Below, piece after piece: positions 24,442-34,940 of a stretch of DNA of 64,000 bases (within the stretch, counting starts at the first letter, position 1; each line of letters opens with the position of its first letter). The notes below the pieces were generated by a model. It searched no databases, was not told where the DNA came from, and saw only the letters and a list, made by a program, of their open reading frames with translations. The stretch comes from Nautilus pompilius (taxonomy: Eukaryota; Mollusca; Cephalopoda; Nautilida; Nautilidae), in assembly GCA_018389105.1 (NCBI GenBank), contig JACATO010000157.1, positions 35,246-99,245 of the forward strand, in the 5' to 3' direction. Both the position numbers and the translations under genes were made by a program.

Positions 24442-25529
24442 GATTGTGGTTGTGTGTACTGAACCATACTGAGAGATTCATGTTATTTATACTGCATAAA
24501 TAGTGATTTACTCAAAGTCAAAATGGAATATTCTAATATTTTGAGCTGTAGGCCGTATTATCAAAATTAAAATTAAAAAATGCTGGAAATATTTGTTTAC
24601 ATGTAATGAGTCTAGAATACATACAATTTTCACTTTCTGAAATAACTGACAAAAGATATTGAACTCTTTCACGATATTCTAATTTTCAGAGATGCACCTG
24701 TATAAGTGACATTTCTTTCAAAATAAAAAGTTTATGTAAATAGACAAAAATTCTGTCTTATCTTACCTTGCAAAATGCACTTGTCTGGGATGTTGAGCAT
24801 TTTTTAACCTAAGGAAAATCTTTCTCCCATGCTGGTTGGTATTTTGTTTCACATTTTTGGCATCTAGGTTTTGTTTTGGGTAGAGTATGTACTATTTCAT
24901 GACTTGTCTACAAAAATATGGCAGGTTGTTGGCACCCAAGTTTGCCTAAAGCTGAGCTGGCTAGTGTGTATCCAGCCAAAGTTACTGTCCAGTCATTTTA
25001 GTGTGCTCTGCCCCAGGCATCATTGTCCAAGTCTCTTTACTGCTGGCCCCAATAGGAGTGTGGCTCAATTGCATCAGTTCTACTGGGGTAACAGGTTAAC
25101 AGGTCTAGTTCTGGCTCCTGTTGCCAGCCAGCCAGCCAGGTTTCTATCAGGGTGACAGAGTGACAGGAAGTTGTCAGGGATGGTGATGCAAGTGTGAGTT
25201 ACCACAGAGACCTGTGATGAAACTGGGAGTGCCTTCCATGGGAGACAAGCCTGCGGAAGGTGGCAATAGGGTCAAATGGCAGACGACGATAGTGTGAGGC
25301 ATACACAATGGGGCGATGGGTTTGCTGATTTCTGATTGGTCAAAATATGAAACTCACAAAATGTTGACTATGGGTGACAAAAATTCAGGTTGTTTTCACA
25401 TTCTATAGGGAGGGTTCTTAAAAATCGGGAGAGATAGGTCTTTTTTACGAAAAAAGCGGGAGGGTGGGAGATTGATTAAAAATTGGGAGACTCCCGCCAA
25501 AATCGGGAGAGTTGGAAAGTATGTGATGA

Positions 25530-26510
25530 TGTCAACAGTACAGAATCTGATTTTAATAGTTTAGCAAATTGGTCTAAGTGGTGGTAAATGGAATTCAATG
25601 TTTCCAATTGCAATTATTTCAGGAGAGGATCTAGGTGTCATCCTGCATAGAAAAACTTGAGTCAAAAGCAATGAATTTTTAAAAAGACAGAATGAGGAAG
25701 GGTGACATTGAACTTATGTAGATTATCCCTGGGTTATAGAGGAAAAGAAATTCATTCATGTGAACACGAGGATGTAGACAAAACCATTCACTTTGTTTTC
25801 AGAATAAAATAAAATTTTTTTCTTTTAAATTGAAAATAAAGTTTTAGGTAGTGACCAGGGAGGTTTGTAATAACTGTAAGACATCAATTAAGAAAAAATA
25901 AACAGCTTTATTAGTTATCGCATTAATGACAAATCTGTTGTCTTGATAAAACATCACAGTAATAATGAACCTGTTGTTTTGGAGAGATATCTTTAGGGAA
26001 TTTTTTAATATTTACATTTACAAAAATTGAAAATAACAGAACTTAAATCCTGAGATACAGTTTCATGATTTTTTCAAAATTATGCTGAAAGCAATTTATT
26101 GAACACACTACAGAAGTCCAGTTTCCTGTATACCTCAGTGTTCTAAATGCAGGCTGTTGGCTCTATATTTAGGAATTCAGGTATTGGCTTAGTTTTACAG
26201 TGAGACAAAGACAGGCAGGTCTTCTTTTCTAAAAGCAACATTCTTTTGTTGTACTTACTACACTGCCTTATCAAAAGTATACTACAAAAATGCAGACAGG
26301 AAGTTAAAAGAAAAAAATTATGTAGAGATTTGTGTTTATGAAGCCATGATGAAGTGGAACAAAGTCTTTGTAAATGATAAAAATGTGCAATGAAATCTTT
26401 CAGAATAAGTTGATTGTTTTAAATATGTGTGCAAACACATATGTACACATACTGATGGTTTTCTTGCCTGCTTATTAAGTTGGTTAAGTGCAATGAAAGG
26501 GTCAGGGCTG
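25530..26510. other. No gene recognised
   Basis: AT-rich spacer between the nested transposons and the LINE. No motif or clear repeat was found. Confidence 0.45.
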
Positions 26511-26514
26511 TTAT

Positions 26515-27319
26515 TAACAGCCATGGTGGAGCAGTGGAAATCATCTGTAGTTCTGCAAAAAATGCGGAATATTTATCCACCAAATGCCTAACTGTAAATG
26601 GAATAAATTACACCCTCAGAGGTGCAAGCTCCATAGCTGGATAAAGGTACGGGGCTACCACTTTCTGTCGGGTGTGACATTCCTGAAAGAATCTTGGAAA
26701 AATTTGTAAAAGTAATTGTACCTTTTAAATATGATTGCCTGCGAGGATTGCCGTTCCTCTCAGGTCAGAGGAGTGGCAAAATGATCTTGCATGAGTCTAT
26801 TCCAAGGCAAATCCATGAAACCTTGGATGGAAAAGACTATAAATTTACTATAGTATACAAAGACTAACCTACAGAGCCTCCATATTGCTGCAGCTGCATG
26901 GAATTCGGGCATACCGAATGCAGCTGTCCTGGCAAAAAAGACAGGAGCCTGTAGTTCAGGAAATCGAAGACCAAAATAAAGTCCAATCAACAGAAGAGGC
27001 TACTTCCAAAACAGTAGAATCTCAGAAGGAGGAAACCCAAACACCTCCAGAGATTATTAACATAGAAGATGAGCCCAAGACCACAGAGGATATCATCCGT
27101 CCTTCCAAGCCCAGGAAGGTGAAGGGCAAAGCATCCAAAAGGACTGTCAGGGAATCTACCCCTCCAACTCCTCCTAAGAAGAAAGAGAGGAGGGTGCTCA
27201 AGGTCCCCAAAGACGAGTCTTTGGAAGCACCCATCAACCATTTAATAAAAATGACCAAAACCTCTTCCCAAACTGCAATACCGACTCAGGGGGTTGCAGC
27301 CATGGAAGTGCCCACCTAA
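26515..27319 (+). pseudogene. LINE ORF1 with CCHC zinc knuckle
   Basis: A piece around 26,735-26,800 reads LRGLPFLSGQRSGKMILHES, parallel to the first LINE. Around 26,880-26,925 CCSCMEFGHTECSC fits CX2CX4HX4C, a retroviral-type zinc knuckle used to bind element RNA. The part from 26,885 to 27,319 is open and encodes a Lys/Glu/Pro/Thr-rich, probably disordered tail (PTPPKKKERR). A stop at about 26,640 and frameshifts near 26,720 and 26,870-26,950 break the frame. The knuckle and the tail are in different frames. Confidence 0.65.
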
Positions 27320-27374
27320 ATCGGGTCACTTTCATTTTGGAAGGATTTTTCGGCCACAACACAGATAACACCCC

Positions 27375-28698
27375 TTGGACAAAGCACTAGACAAAATTAA
27401 GTTACTGGGAATCTTTTTCCCAGTCAACAGCACTACTAACACGCAGCATGATAACTGGCAACCTGTAATTAATAAAGTCAATGCTTTACTAACTGCATGG
27501 TCCTCGCTAAACCTTTCCTTCTTCACTAAAACTGAATTAGTCAATACCTATCTAGCATCTAAAATTTACTATAAATCTAAAATAATAGGAATGCCAGGCT
27601 GGGCATGCTCCTCCATAGACTCCGAGTTAAATCGGTTTCTGTGGCAGGGGCGTAAACACCTGGCAAATAAACAGATAACTAGACTCACTCGGAGCCAAGG
27701 AGGTTTAAACCTTATAAACCTAGAGAGCAAAATAGTGCTCAACAAATATTAAACATAATAGATATCATAAGAACAGTAAACGATAGGCCAAGATGGCAAA
27801 AACTTATTACCCGTTTAGCAAAAGCATTCGATACCCTCGACAGGGTCGATGTTCTCACTAACAAAAATTATATAGAACACAGAAAAACTTACTAACCGAC
27901 TACCACATAACCGCCCTACAACACTGGATTAGTTGCAACATCTCTATAGGAACAGATAACAAAGTAAGCTTAGGAGATACTAAAATTGATCTAGACAAAT
28001 TATCCCAACGAGACATCTACCTCTTCCTGTCGTCACTACCCATCGAGGAACCGAATTATAGGAAAAGGTGGGAAGGTACCCTAAATTCAGGAACACTTCC
28101 ATGGGACAGAATTTGGACTAGTTCCATTAATCGTCTCGTGGACGGATATACATCTGACATTCACTGGAAATTACTAAGGAATGTTCTCCCCACAAGGGAG
28201 AACAAACATAAATGGAAACTAATAAATTCTCCCAAATGCCTCGCCTGTCACGAGGACGACGAAACAGCAATCCATTGCTTATTCTCATGTCCGATGAATA
28301 TAGAACTATGGTGCTTAGTCCGAGACTTGATCTTCAAAATTAAGAGTCCCCAGAACAAACTTACTTCGTTCTGGCGCATCTTTGGCTTTAACAATAGAAT
28401 TAAAAGGACTGTCTTTCAAACTTTCTGGTCTTTACCACTCAGCGGATAGCCTGGGGTAGCCGGAAGGCTTTAGAAGGCGGTCAACCTACCTCAACAAAAC
28501 TATTATTCCAAAACTATGTAACCAATTGGTTACAACAAAAATATACAGTCATGAAATCTAGTATCAATGACAGACTAATCTACTCATCCACTTGGCTAAT
28601 CAACAACGCCCTAGGACATATTAACACGAACAATCAACTACAAATACAGTTTGACATATCACCACTTTCAACTATTAGCTTAGACCGACCACCCTGAG
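27375..28698 (+). pseudogene. LINE ORF2 C-terminal region
   Basis: First open piece 27,375-27,752: IKLLGIFFPVNSTTN, then KVNALLTAWSSLNLSFFTKT, LASKIYYKSKI, ELNRFLWQGRK and SQGGLNLINLESKI. These are the thumb/connection blocks downstream of the RT core. A second piece, 28,138-28,449, has SDIHWKLLRNVLPTRENKHK and the Cys/His motif CLACHEDDETAIHCLFSC. After a frame change at about 28,435 the reading continues (RIAWGSRKALEGGQ) to a stop at about 28,698. Frameshifts near 27,750 and 28,435 make it inactive. Confidence 0.75.
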
Positions 28699-28739
28699 TC
28701 AACCCTTTCCCTTGTTTAAATTAACCTTTTTCTTTCAGA

Positions 28740-28854
28740 TAAAGCCACTCTAGCTTCCTATAACAGAAGAATATCTTCTTCCTCCTTCCTTCCTTTTTCT
28801 CTTTCTTTCTCTTCTTCTTCTTCTTCTATCCCCTTTCTCTTTCATCTTCTATAT
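28740..28854. repeat. Pyrimidine-rich CTT/CCTT simple repeat
   Basis: Runs of TTCCTTCC, TTTCTTTCT and TTCTTCTTCTTCT on the plus strand, directly after the LINE. The last eight bases are the left copy of the hAT target duplication. Confidence 0.75.
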
Positions 28855-29074
28855 CAGGGGTCTCCAAACTTTTCAATGTAAGGGCCACATTATATATTTC
28901 CCACATTTATGCGGGCCGAAGGAATAAAAAATGAAAAAAAAAAAAAAAAATCAGTGCCAGTAATTTAATTTCCTCAAATATTAGAGTATAAACATGGAAA
29001 AATTAAAACATATCTTGTTGGAAAAAATCAGGGTAAACTGAATAGATTCCTGCCTTTAGTTTTATGCAACCAAA

Positions 29075-30893
29075 TTAGTGTGATGAATGATACTGTCGTT
29101 TTGACTTCAAAATTTCATTAAAATCAGGTTCCAGATTAGATGAGCCAATTGTAAGAATTGATTTCAAATGATCATCAGACAAATTTGCTCGATAGTTAGA
29201 TTTCAATTACTTCATTTTGGAAAATGTTTGTTCACACAAGTATGTTGTACCAAAAATGGACACAAAACTACAAGCAAACTTTATCAAATTTGGAAACTGA
29301 TCTGGCTGCAAGCATTTATAAAACTCAATCAGATTTCCTTCTCTATACTTATCTTTCAGTATGTCATCTGCCTGGAGATCAATAATTTCCATTTGAAATT
29401 GAGTTGGAAGATTTTCAGCATTGCAGTCAAATGGATTATGAAAGAGCCTGATTTCATTTGCTTTGGCATCAAGGTCAGCAAATCGCTCCTGAAACTGTTT
29501 TTTCAAATCTGAAATTATTTCATTTGCAAATGAAGAAGGAAATTCAACTTTACTTTCTGCATGAAATTTTTCACAACATGGAAAATGAGCAAAATTCTTA
29601 ACTTTCACCTGGCCTTCAAGTAGCGCAAGTTTTGCTCTGAATGCCTTGACATGAACAAAGTAGTCACTGATCAAATTTGTTTTGTCTTGCAACTTCAGAT
29701 TCAATTGATTCATATGACCTGTCATATCTGCAAAAAATGCCAATTTCAAATCCATTCACATTCTGATAATAATGGCTGAGGTTTATTTTTCTCTGTGAGA
29801 AATAAATCAATTTCTAATCTGAGCTCAAAGAAATGCAGCAAAACCTTTCCACAACTAAGCCATCTAACTGCTGTATAATAAGGCAAGTCAACAAACTCGG
29901 CATCAATTTCTTTCAAGAAATCACACAGAACTGGCGATGGTTGAGTGCATGAGATCTAATGAAATTAACCACAGAAACAACAGGTTTCATGACACAAGAC
30001 ATAACATATTTTAGGCACAATGCTTGTTGATGGATAAGGCAATGCAGAAAAATGGGTTTTGAGAATCCTCCACCCTCACAAGCTGTTGTAATTTGCCCAA
30101 CCAAACCCTTCTTTGTCCCAGACATATTCTTTCCTCCATCAATTGTCACACACTGCACTTTTTCCATTCCAGGTTATATTCTGTCATAGTTTTTACTTAC
30201 TTCATTGAAAATGTCCTCTCCAGTTGTTGTGGTGTGCATGCTGTGAACTGATGCTAATTCTTGGGTCACATTAAATTCACTATCAACACCACGAATGAAT
30301 ACTAAGAGCTGAGAGGTATCACACACATCAGTTGATTCATCCAACGCAAGAGAATACCAACAAAATCTTTTTGTTTTTTCCTTTATTTGACGAATTATGT
30401 CGCCTCCTAAATCTTCAATTCTACGAGCAACAGTATTTGACCCAAGACTTATCATTTTGAAGAGGTTTACTTTTTCTGGACATACCTCTCCTGCTGCTTC
30501 CACTATACACTCTTTTATGATACTACCATCAGTGAAAGGTTTTCCTTTTTTGGCCAACACATAGGCAACTTTGTAACTGGCTCTAGTTGAAAGTTCATTT
30601 TCAGATTTTTTCTTACGGAAAACAGCTTGTTGAGAATGCAGACTGTGCTGAAATGATTCAAACTTTTTAGTGCGTTCTGCTCCTGTGATGTGAGAATAAC
30701 TTGAGCCATGTTTAGATTCATAGTGCCGACGAATATTGTATTCCTTCAGAACAGCAACACTGTCTCTACATATGAGGCATAAAGCTTTATCATTTGCTTT
30801 CACAAAAAAGTACTTTATCTTCCATTCGTCATTGAACTGACGACACTCACTGTCCACTTTTCTTTTCTTTATCTTTTCCATATCTGAAAACAT
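29075..30893 (-). pseudogene. hAT transposase, GTF2IRD2/ZBED-like, frame-disrupted
   Basis: Begins MFSDMEKIKKRKVDSE at 30,893. A BED-like zinc finger follows (CLICRDSVAVLKEYNIRRHY, with CX2C and HX4H). The catalytic first-Asp block is ALDESTDVCDTSQLLVFIRG (about 30,350-30,290). Next are TIDGGKNMSGTKKGL (about 30,150), HCLIHQQALCLKYV and VVNFIRSHALNHRQF. A 182-codon piece (29,755-29,207) ends in FGTTYLCEQTFSKMK, the hAT dimerisation block. A TAG follows, after which the reading continues to QYHSSH and a final stop at 29,075. Frame breaks lie at about 30,170 and 29,760-29,912. The family is close to the source of the human domesticated gene GTF2IRD2. Confidence 0.88.
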
Positions 30894-31100
30894 AAGGGTA
30901 TTAGTCGTATATTAGCAAAAATATGAACAAAAATATAGTTGAGTAGAATATCGAAGCAGATTAAGATGACGCTCAAACGAAAAATATCAACAAAAAATAA
31001 CAGCAAAAATATTCCCACAACGCATTCAGCAACACTACGCTTAGGGTGCCCGCACACCGCGAGCAGTATAGCAGGAGGGAGAGTGCAGCAGTGCACGTTA

Positions 31101-31607
31101 AGGCCCGTCCACACGAGGGAGCAAATGCTCCCGTTTTAGGGAACACTTGCTGCCAAACACCAAATTTGCTCCCAAAACGGAGAGCAAGCAGCAAATGCTC
31201 CCTGTTTTTACTGGATGCTCCGGCTTTCGATCATGATGGAAAGCAGGAGCACTTGCTCGACGAACAATTTTGCTAATAATTTATGAAGACGGGTATTTAA
31301 AACTCTAAAATATGTAGAAATTTAGCCTTCTAAGTTAGTGGAAATAAATTCTACAGGAAAAAACAGCTTGTATGTGGTGTTAAAAAGCATAGCGTATTAT
31401 TATAAAGTGGTAAATATTATGGCAACAGCTTTCGTTGATAAACTTAATGGTTACCATTTTAAACATGCAATATTTTTGGCTACAATAGTATTATTGCTAT
31501 TTTGTATAACTAAGATAAAGGCATTGTCAAAGTACAGAGAAAAGAATATTGTACAGTGTTTGTGCTCCCTGAAACGGAAGCATTTGCTCCCTTGTGTGGA
31601 CGGAGCT
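31101..31607. mobile_element. MITE nested inside the hAT
   Basis: The left terminus reads AGGCCCGTCCACACGAGGGA and goes on to GCAAATGCTCCCGTTTTAGGGA. The right terminus on the other strand reads AGCTCCGTCCACACAAGGGA and goes on to GCAAATGCTTCCGTTTCAGGGA. The inverted repeats are therefore at least 40 bp and well conserved. A target duplication was not resolved (GTTA versus GTTC). The superfamily is open; the short TIR-only structure fits a PIF/Harbinger-type or similar MITE. Confidence 0.75.
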
Positions 31608-32039
31608 GTTCTACGTCCATCTCGGAGCGGCCAGCGACACGTGACAACCACACACCACGCAGTCCATGACAACACTGCCTGCAACACATCATCAGCGATC
31701 AAACCCTATCAACACCTCAGTTCACTCACCCCCACGCTCTCTCTCACATAACCACACAGAATACAGCGAAGCCACACTCGCCCTCCATCCCCACAATATA
31801 CAGTTATACACAACTGATTGGTTGTAATGCACAGCACATACCTACCAGTACTAGTATTTGTGCGTCACACTATCGAGAGAGAGGGAAACTGACTCGGGCT
31901 GAGCGCCACCAGTCAGCAGCCCCAGCTTTGAATAATTCAGCGATGCCAGTCGTACGATAATTATTTTTTCAAGGCCACCAAACAGGGATTTGTTTGGCGG
32001 GCCGGATGTGGCCCGCGGGCCATAGTTTGGAGAGCCCTG

Positions 32040-33180
32040 TTCTATATGCATACTTAACTTGTACTTTAACTTTTTACTTAGGAACTATTATTATCTAATA
32101 AATCCTTTTAGGATTCTACTTAGGTAAGAACTCTCAGCAGAGAGTCATTATGTTCTATCAATTATATAATAAATCGCATAAGTAATTTCACTATCATCAT
32201 AACCTCTTTTTGTAACATTAATCTTTTAACTTATTTTAAAACAAAACTTATTAAACATCCCCCCCTTTCTTCAGTGTAAGCCTCTATTTATTTATAAAGT
32301 ACTCCATCCCAAATAATTTCCCATGGACTAACCATGATTCTTTCTTTGTTTAATTCCACACAATAAGTCCATATAACAGCTATACAGAAGAAGACTAAAG
32401 AAAACTAAAAGTGGTGTGGAATTTGGCATCAGCCGCTGTGATGACAATCACCAGTGGACAAGCTACTTCCTGGCTTCACCATCAGCTAGGGAACCTTTGG
32501 TCCCCCTACGTGGGAGTAAAACAGGGGTCATAAAGAACACGGGAGTCTCTGATTCCCCTATGAGGGAGGACTAAAATAAAGACCAAAAAATGGAAGGAGA
32601 ACATGTCTCCATCCATCATCCCGCAAAAATAAAAAATAGAACTCATCCCATCCCATACTTCCATTTGGAAATTTGAAAAATAAACAGTAGCCCAAACTTT
32701 CCCTCTCAGTTCGAGGACATACAGAGAGAAAACTCTGTTCTAGAGAGTTCAGCCTGGAGAAACCTACCCCTCCTGCGTGCAATACGAAGGAGTTGGGTAG
32801 CCCGCTGCTCTCGCTAGGTTGAGGAACATTCATACACTACACAGGTCGAAACAAGGCCTCACTTGTAAACAGCTGTGGCGGCTGGTCGTGGAACCGACCC
32901 AGCTCGCAATCTAACATATGCAACTCACACACATACCCCAACACTTTGCACGACACAAAAAAAAAAAAAGTGCATTTCTGATCATACACTGATGACCTCC
33001 TTGCTTTCTCTGCTGTGTCAGAGCGCTGAGTGATTTCCACAAAAAAAGAGAGAGGTATTTTATGTTTAAGATGGCCATTTTCCTTTCTGTTGTGCTGTTT
33101 AAACAGAAGACCAGTTTGCTGAAGAATGCAGTAAGTATTCATGAGAAACCAAAGAAATCTATATGACAAGCCTCAACATT
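32040..33180. other. Possible LINE 3' remnant and unassigned repeat-like DNA
   Basis: After the hAT target duplication the sequence resumes with AT-rich DNA. It may be the continuation of the LINE's 3' untranslated region. Around 32,400-32,900 a GC-richer segment contains CATCAGCCGCTGTGATGA and open stretches without a known motif (32,558-32,833 minus). It could be another retrotransposon end. This is weakly supported. Confidence 0.3.
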
Positions 33181-34902
33181 GAATTATAACCCTAACATTT
33201 AACAATCTTTAGACATACAGGCACATTGTCAATCTAAAATTTAAGTTGATCATATCTTTAGAATGTCATATTAAACTAATGATGTTTAGCAAAACAAAAG
33301 CAGACAGAAATATGGCCACCTTTAGTGAGTTCTCTCAATGCTAGCTACAACTTTGACTGTGATTGGCCACAAGCTAACCAATGGATGTCAATGGCTTGGC
33401 ATGGCAGAAAAACAGTTATCAATATCAAAAGTTCTCATGCATTTGATAACAAATTTATAAATAATTTTGAATAAGTTTTTATTGTTTGTACTATTTTAAT
33501 TCAAAAATTCTTTATAAATAGCTAACTTTAGTATATAAGAAGCAGATTTAAACTATAGAAATTTAGATTATTGGATTGAAGACACCAGAATGAAAATAAT
33601 GAGTTTACCAGGTTTTTACATATACCAATTTATAGTTCACAGCAATTATCCCTCCCACCTGGTTCTTTGGGTAAACAAAACAATATCTGTAAACTGTTTT
33701 GAATAAATTAAAATAGAGAAATATTGCCACTAAATAAAATTTGAAAAGTGCTGCAATAAAAATTGGGTAATTATTTGCATGAATATAATTTCCATAAATG
33801 ACTCTACTAGAAATATGACAAAACAGACATCTGTTTGAAGTGCTCACAAAATCCTTTAATTATTCTAAACCCAGCTGGTTGTGCTAACTTTAGTATCCCA
33901 ACCATCATTATACCTGTACATTTAAACATGATCACAGTAGGAGCTGACTGCTTAATGGTTGCTTTACCAATTTCCATAGGTAAAAAGATGGCCACACATC
34001 TATGTTAAAGGCTATGTAAAAGGTAAATTTGTCATTAGAACTAAAAGTTCAGGTTAAAAAAAAAACAAATAAATCACCTGAACAAACAATAAAACAGTTG
34101 ATCATCTTCCAGGTATATCCAAATGTACTTACAAAGTGAATAATTCGTCCTCATCCAATGCATGTCTTCCTAATTCTTCAACAGTGAAAAGATTTGCTGA
34201 TCTAGTAACTTAATGCAAAACATATAAGGTTGGAGTGATATAGATTTGTTGTTACAAAGGATTGCATTAATAGGGAATGTACTTTGTGCCATTTTCTCCA
34301 TGGCTCAACCTATGCTGAGTAATGGGGTAATGCTATTAAACAAAATACATCATATTCCTTTCTTCAGATAGTGCATTCACCCCTTAAAGATATTCATTGG
34401 ACCTGTTTTAGTTTGTTTCTAACCTAGTAAACTAATTACATCTTCTTGAACCTCTGGTGAGTGCCTTGTGCTGACATAGACACAGCTTTCTGTATCTAAA
34501 AGAATTAAGTTTTTTGATCTTCCCTGGTTGTCCAATGATAGACTAAGGGTTTTTTGTCAAACATTAGTGGATAAATAAACAATGATGCCAATCTGCTTTT
34601 ACCTGAGTCATGACTCCATAATTCTAAGAGAGCTTACCTTTGATTGTTTGGCTTAGTGAACTTGTCTCTATCAACATCACTGATTTTTAGCAGCTTCTTG
34701 AAAACAGGCAAGTGAGAACTAACATTCTAATTAACCAAATACACATCAAACAAATTGGTTTTACTCTCAAATATCATTTAAGTAGAACCTAGTGAAACAC
34801 AGAAAGAGAACTAATTAATATGCAGCTTCCTGTTGGAGTTTTTGCTCATTTAGAAATCTCTCTTGTCTATAATCTAATAATATATAATAATTAATAATAA
34901 TA

Positions 34903-34940
<38 letters not shown>

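Larger units (their letters stand above)
21761..24702 (-). mobile_element. Tc1-like transposon with long inverted repeats, split by a hAT
   Basis: It begins TACAGGCATTTCTC and ends (other strand) TACAGGTGCATCTCTG, each next to a TA target duplication. The inverted repeats are about 190 bp long and share AGTTCAATATCTTTTG, AGAAAGTGAAAATTGTAT and, further in, ATTACATGTAAAC and TTTTTTAATTTTAATTTTGA. The left repeat is cut by a hAT insertion at 21,854-23,261. Removing that insertion leaves about 1.5 kb, the normal size for a Tc1-like element. The transposase runs on the minus strand. Confidence 0.9.
21285..25523. mobile_element. Outer TIR transposon, interrupted by a Tc1-like element
   Basis: The left end reads CATACTTGCCAACTTTCCC; the right end on the other strand reads CATACTTTCCAACTCTCCCG, and both continue into a GGGAGAC-type block. 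Direct repeats TGATGA flank the two ends (21,279-21,284 and 25,524-25,529). Without the Tc1-like insertion and its extra TA the element would be about 1.3 kb. It has no recognisable transposase, so it is non-autonomous. The superfamily is not determined. Two independent elements that share ends remain a possible alternative. Confidence 0.6.
26515..28700 (+). mobile_element. Internally deleted LINE (L1/Tx1-like)
   Basis: An ORF1-like region (26,515-27,319) is followed after only about 55 bp by the C-terminal part of ORF2 (27,375-28,698). The endonuclease and the catalytic reverse-transcriptase core that should lie between them are missing. The ORF2 tail includes the conserved LLGIFF, LSKIWY-like (LASKIYY) and GGLNLINLESKI blocks, and the C-terminal CX2C...HX4C motif. 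Downstream, a pyrimidine-rich CTT tract and 3'-UTR-like sequence are interrupted by a hAT at 28,855. Confidence 0.75.
28855..32039 (-). mobile_element. Complete hAT transposon, 3.2 kb, with 8-bp target duplication
   Basis: The left end is CAGGGGTCTCCAAACT; the right end on the other strand is CAGGGCTCTCCAAACT, 15 of 16 identical. Both sides carry the 8-bp duplication TTCTATAT (28,847-28,854 and 32,040-32,047). Next to the ends are the GGGCC(G/A)CA/GCGGGCC-type subterminal words common in this group. The transposase runs on the minus strand. A separate MITE lies at 31,101-31,607 in the promoter-side non-coding part. Confidence 0.95.

Noticed and set aside
26987..27258. Minus-strand open stretches opposite LINE ORF1
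   Set aside because: They are the complement of the Lys/Glu/Pro-rich ORF1 tail and have no domain of their own.
31338..31751. 137-codon plus-strand open stretch inside the hAT
   Set aside because: It crosses the MITE boundary and runs into sequence that is non-coding in hATs, so the reading is chance.
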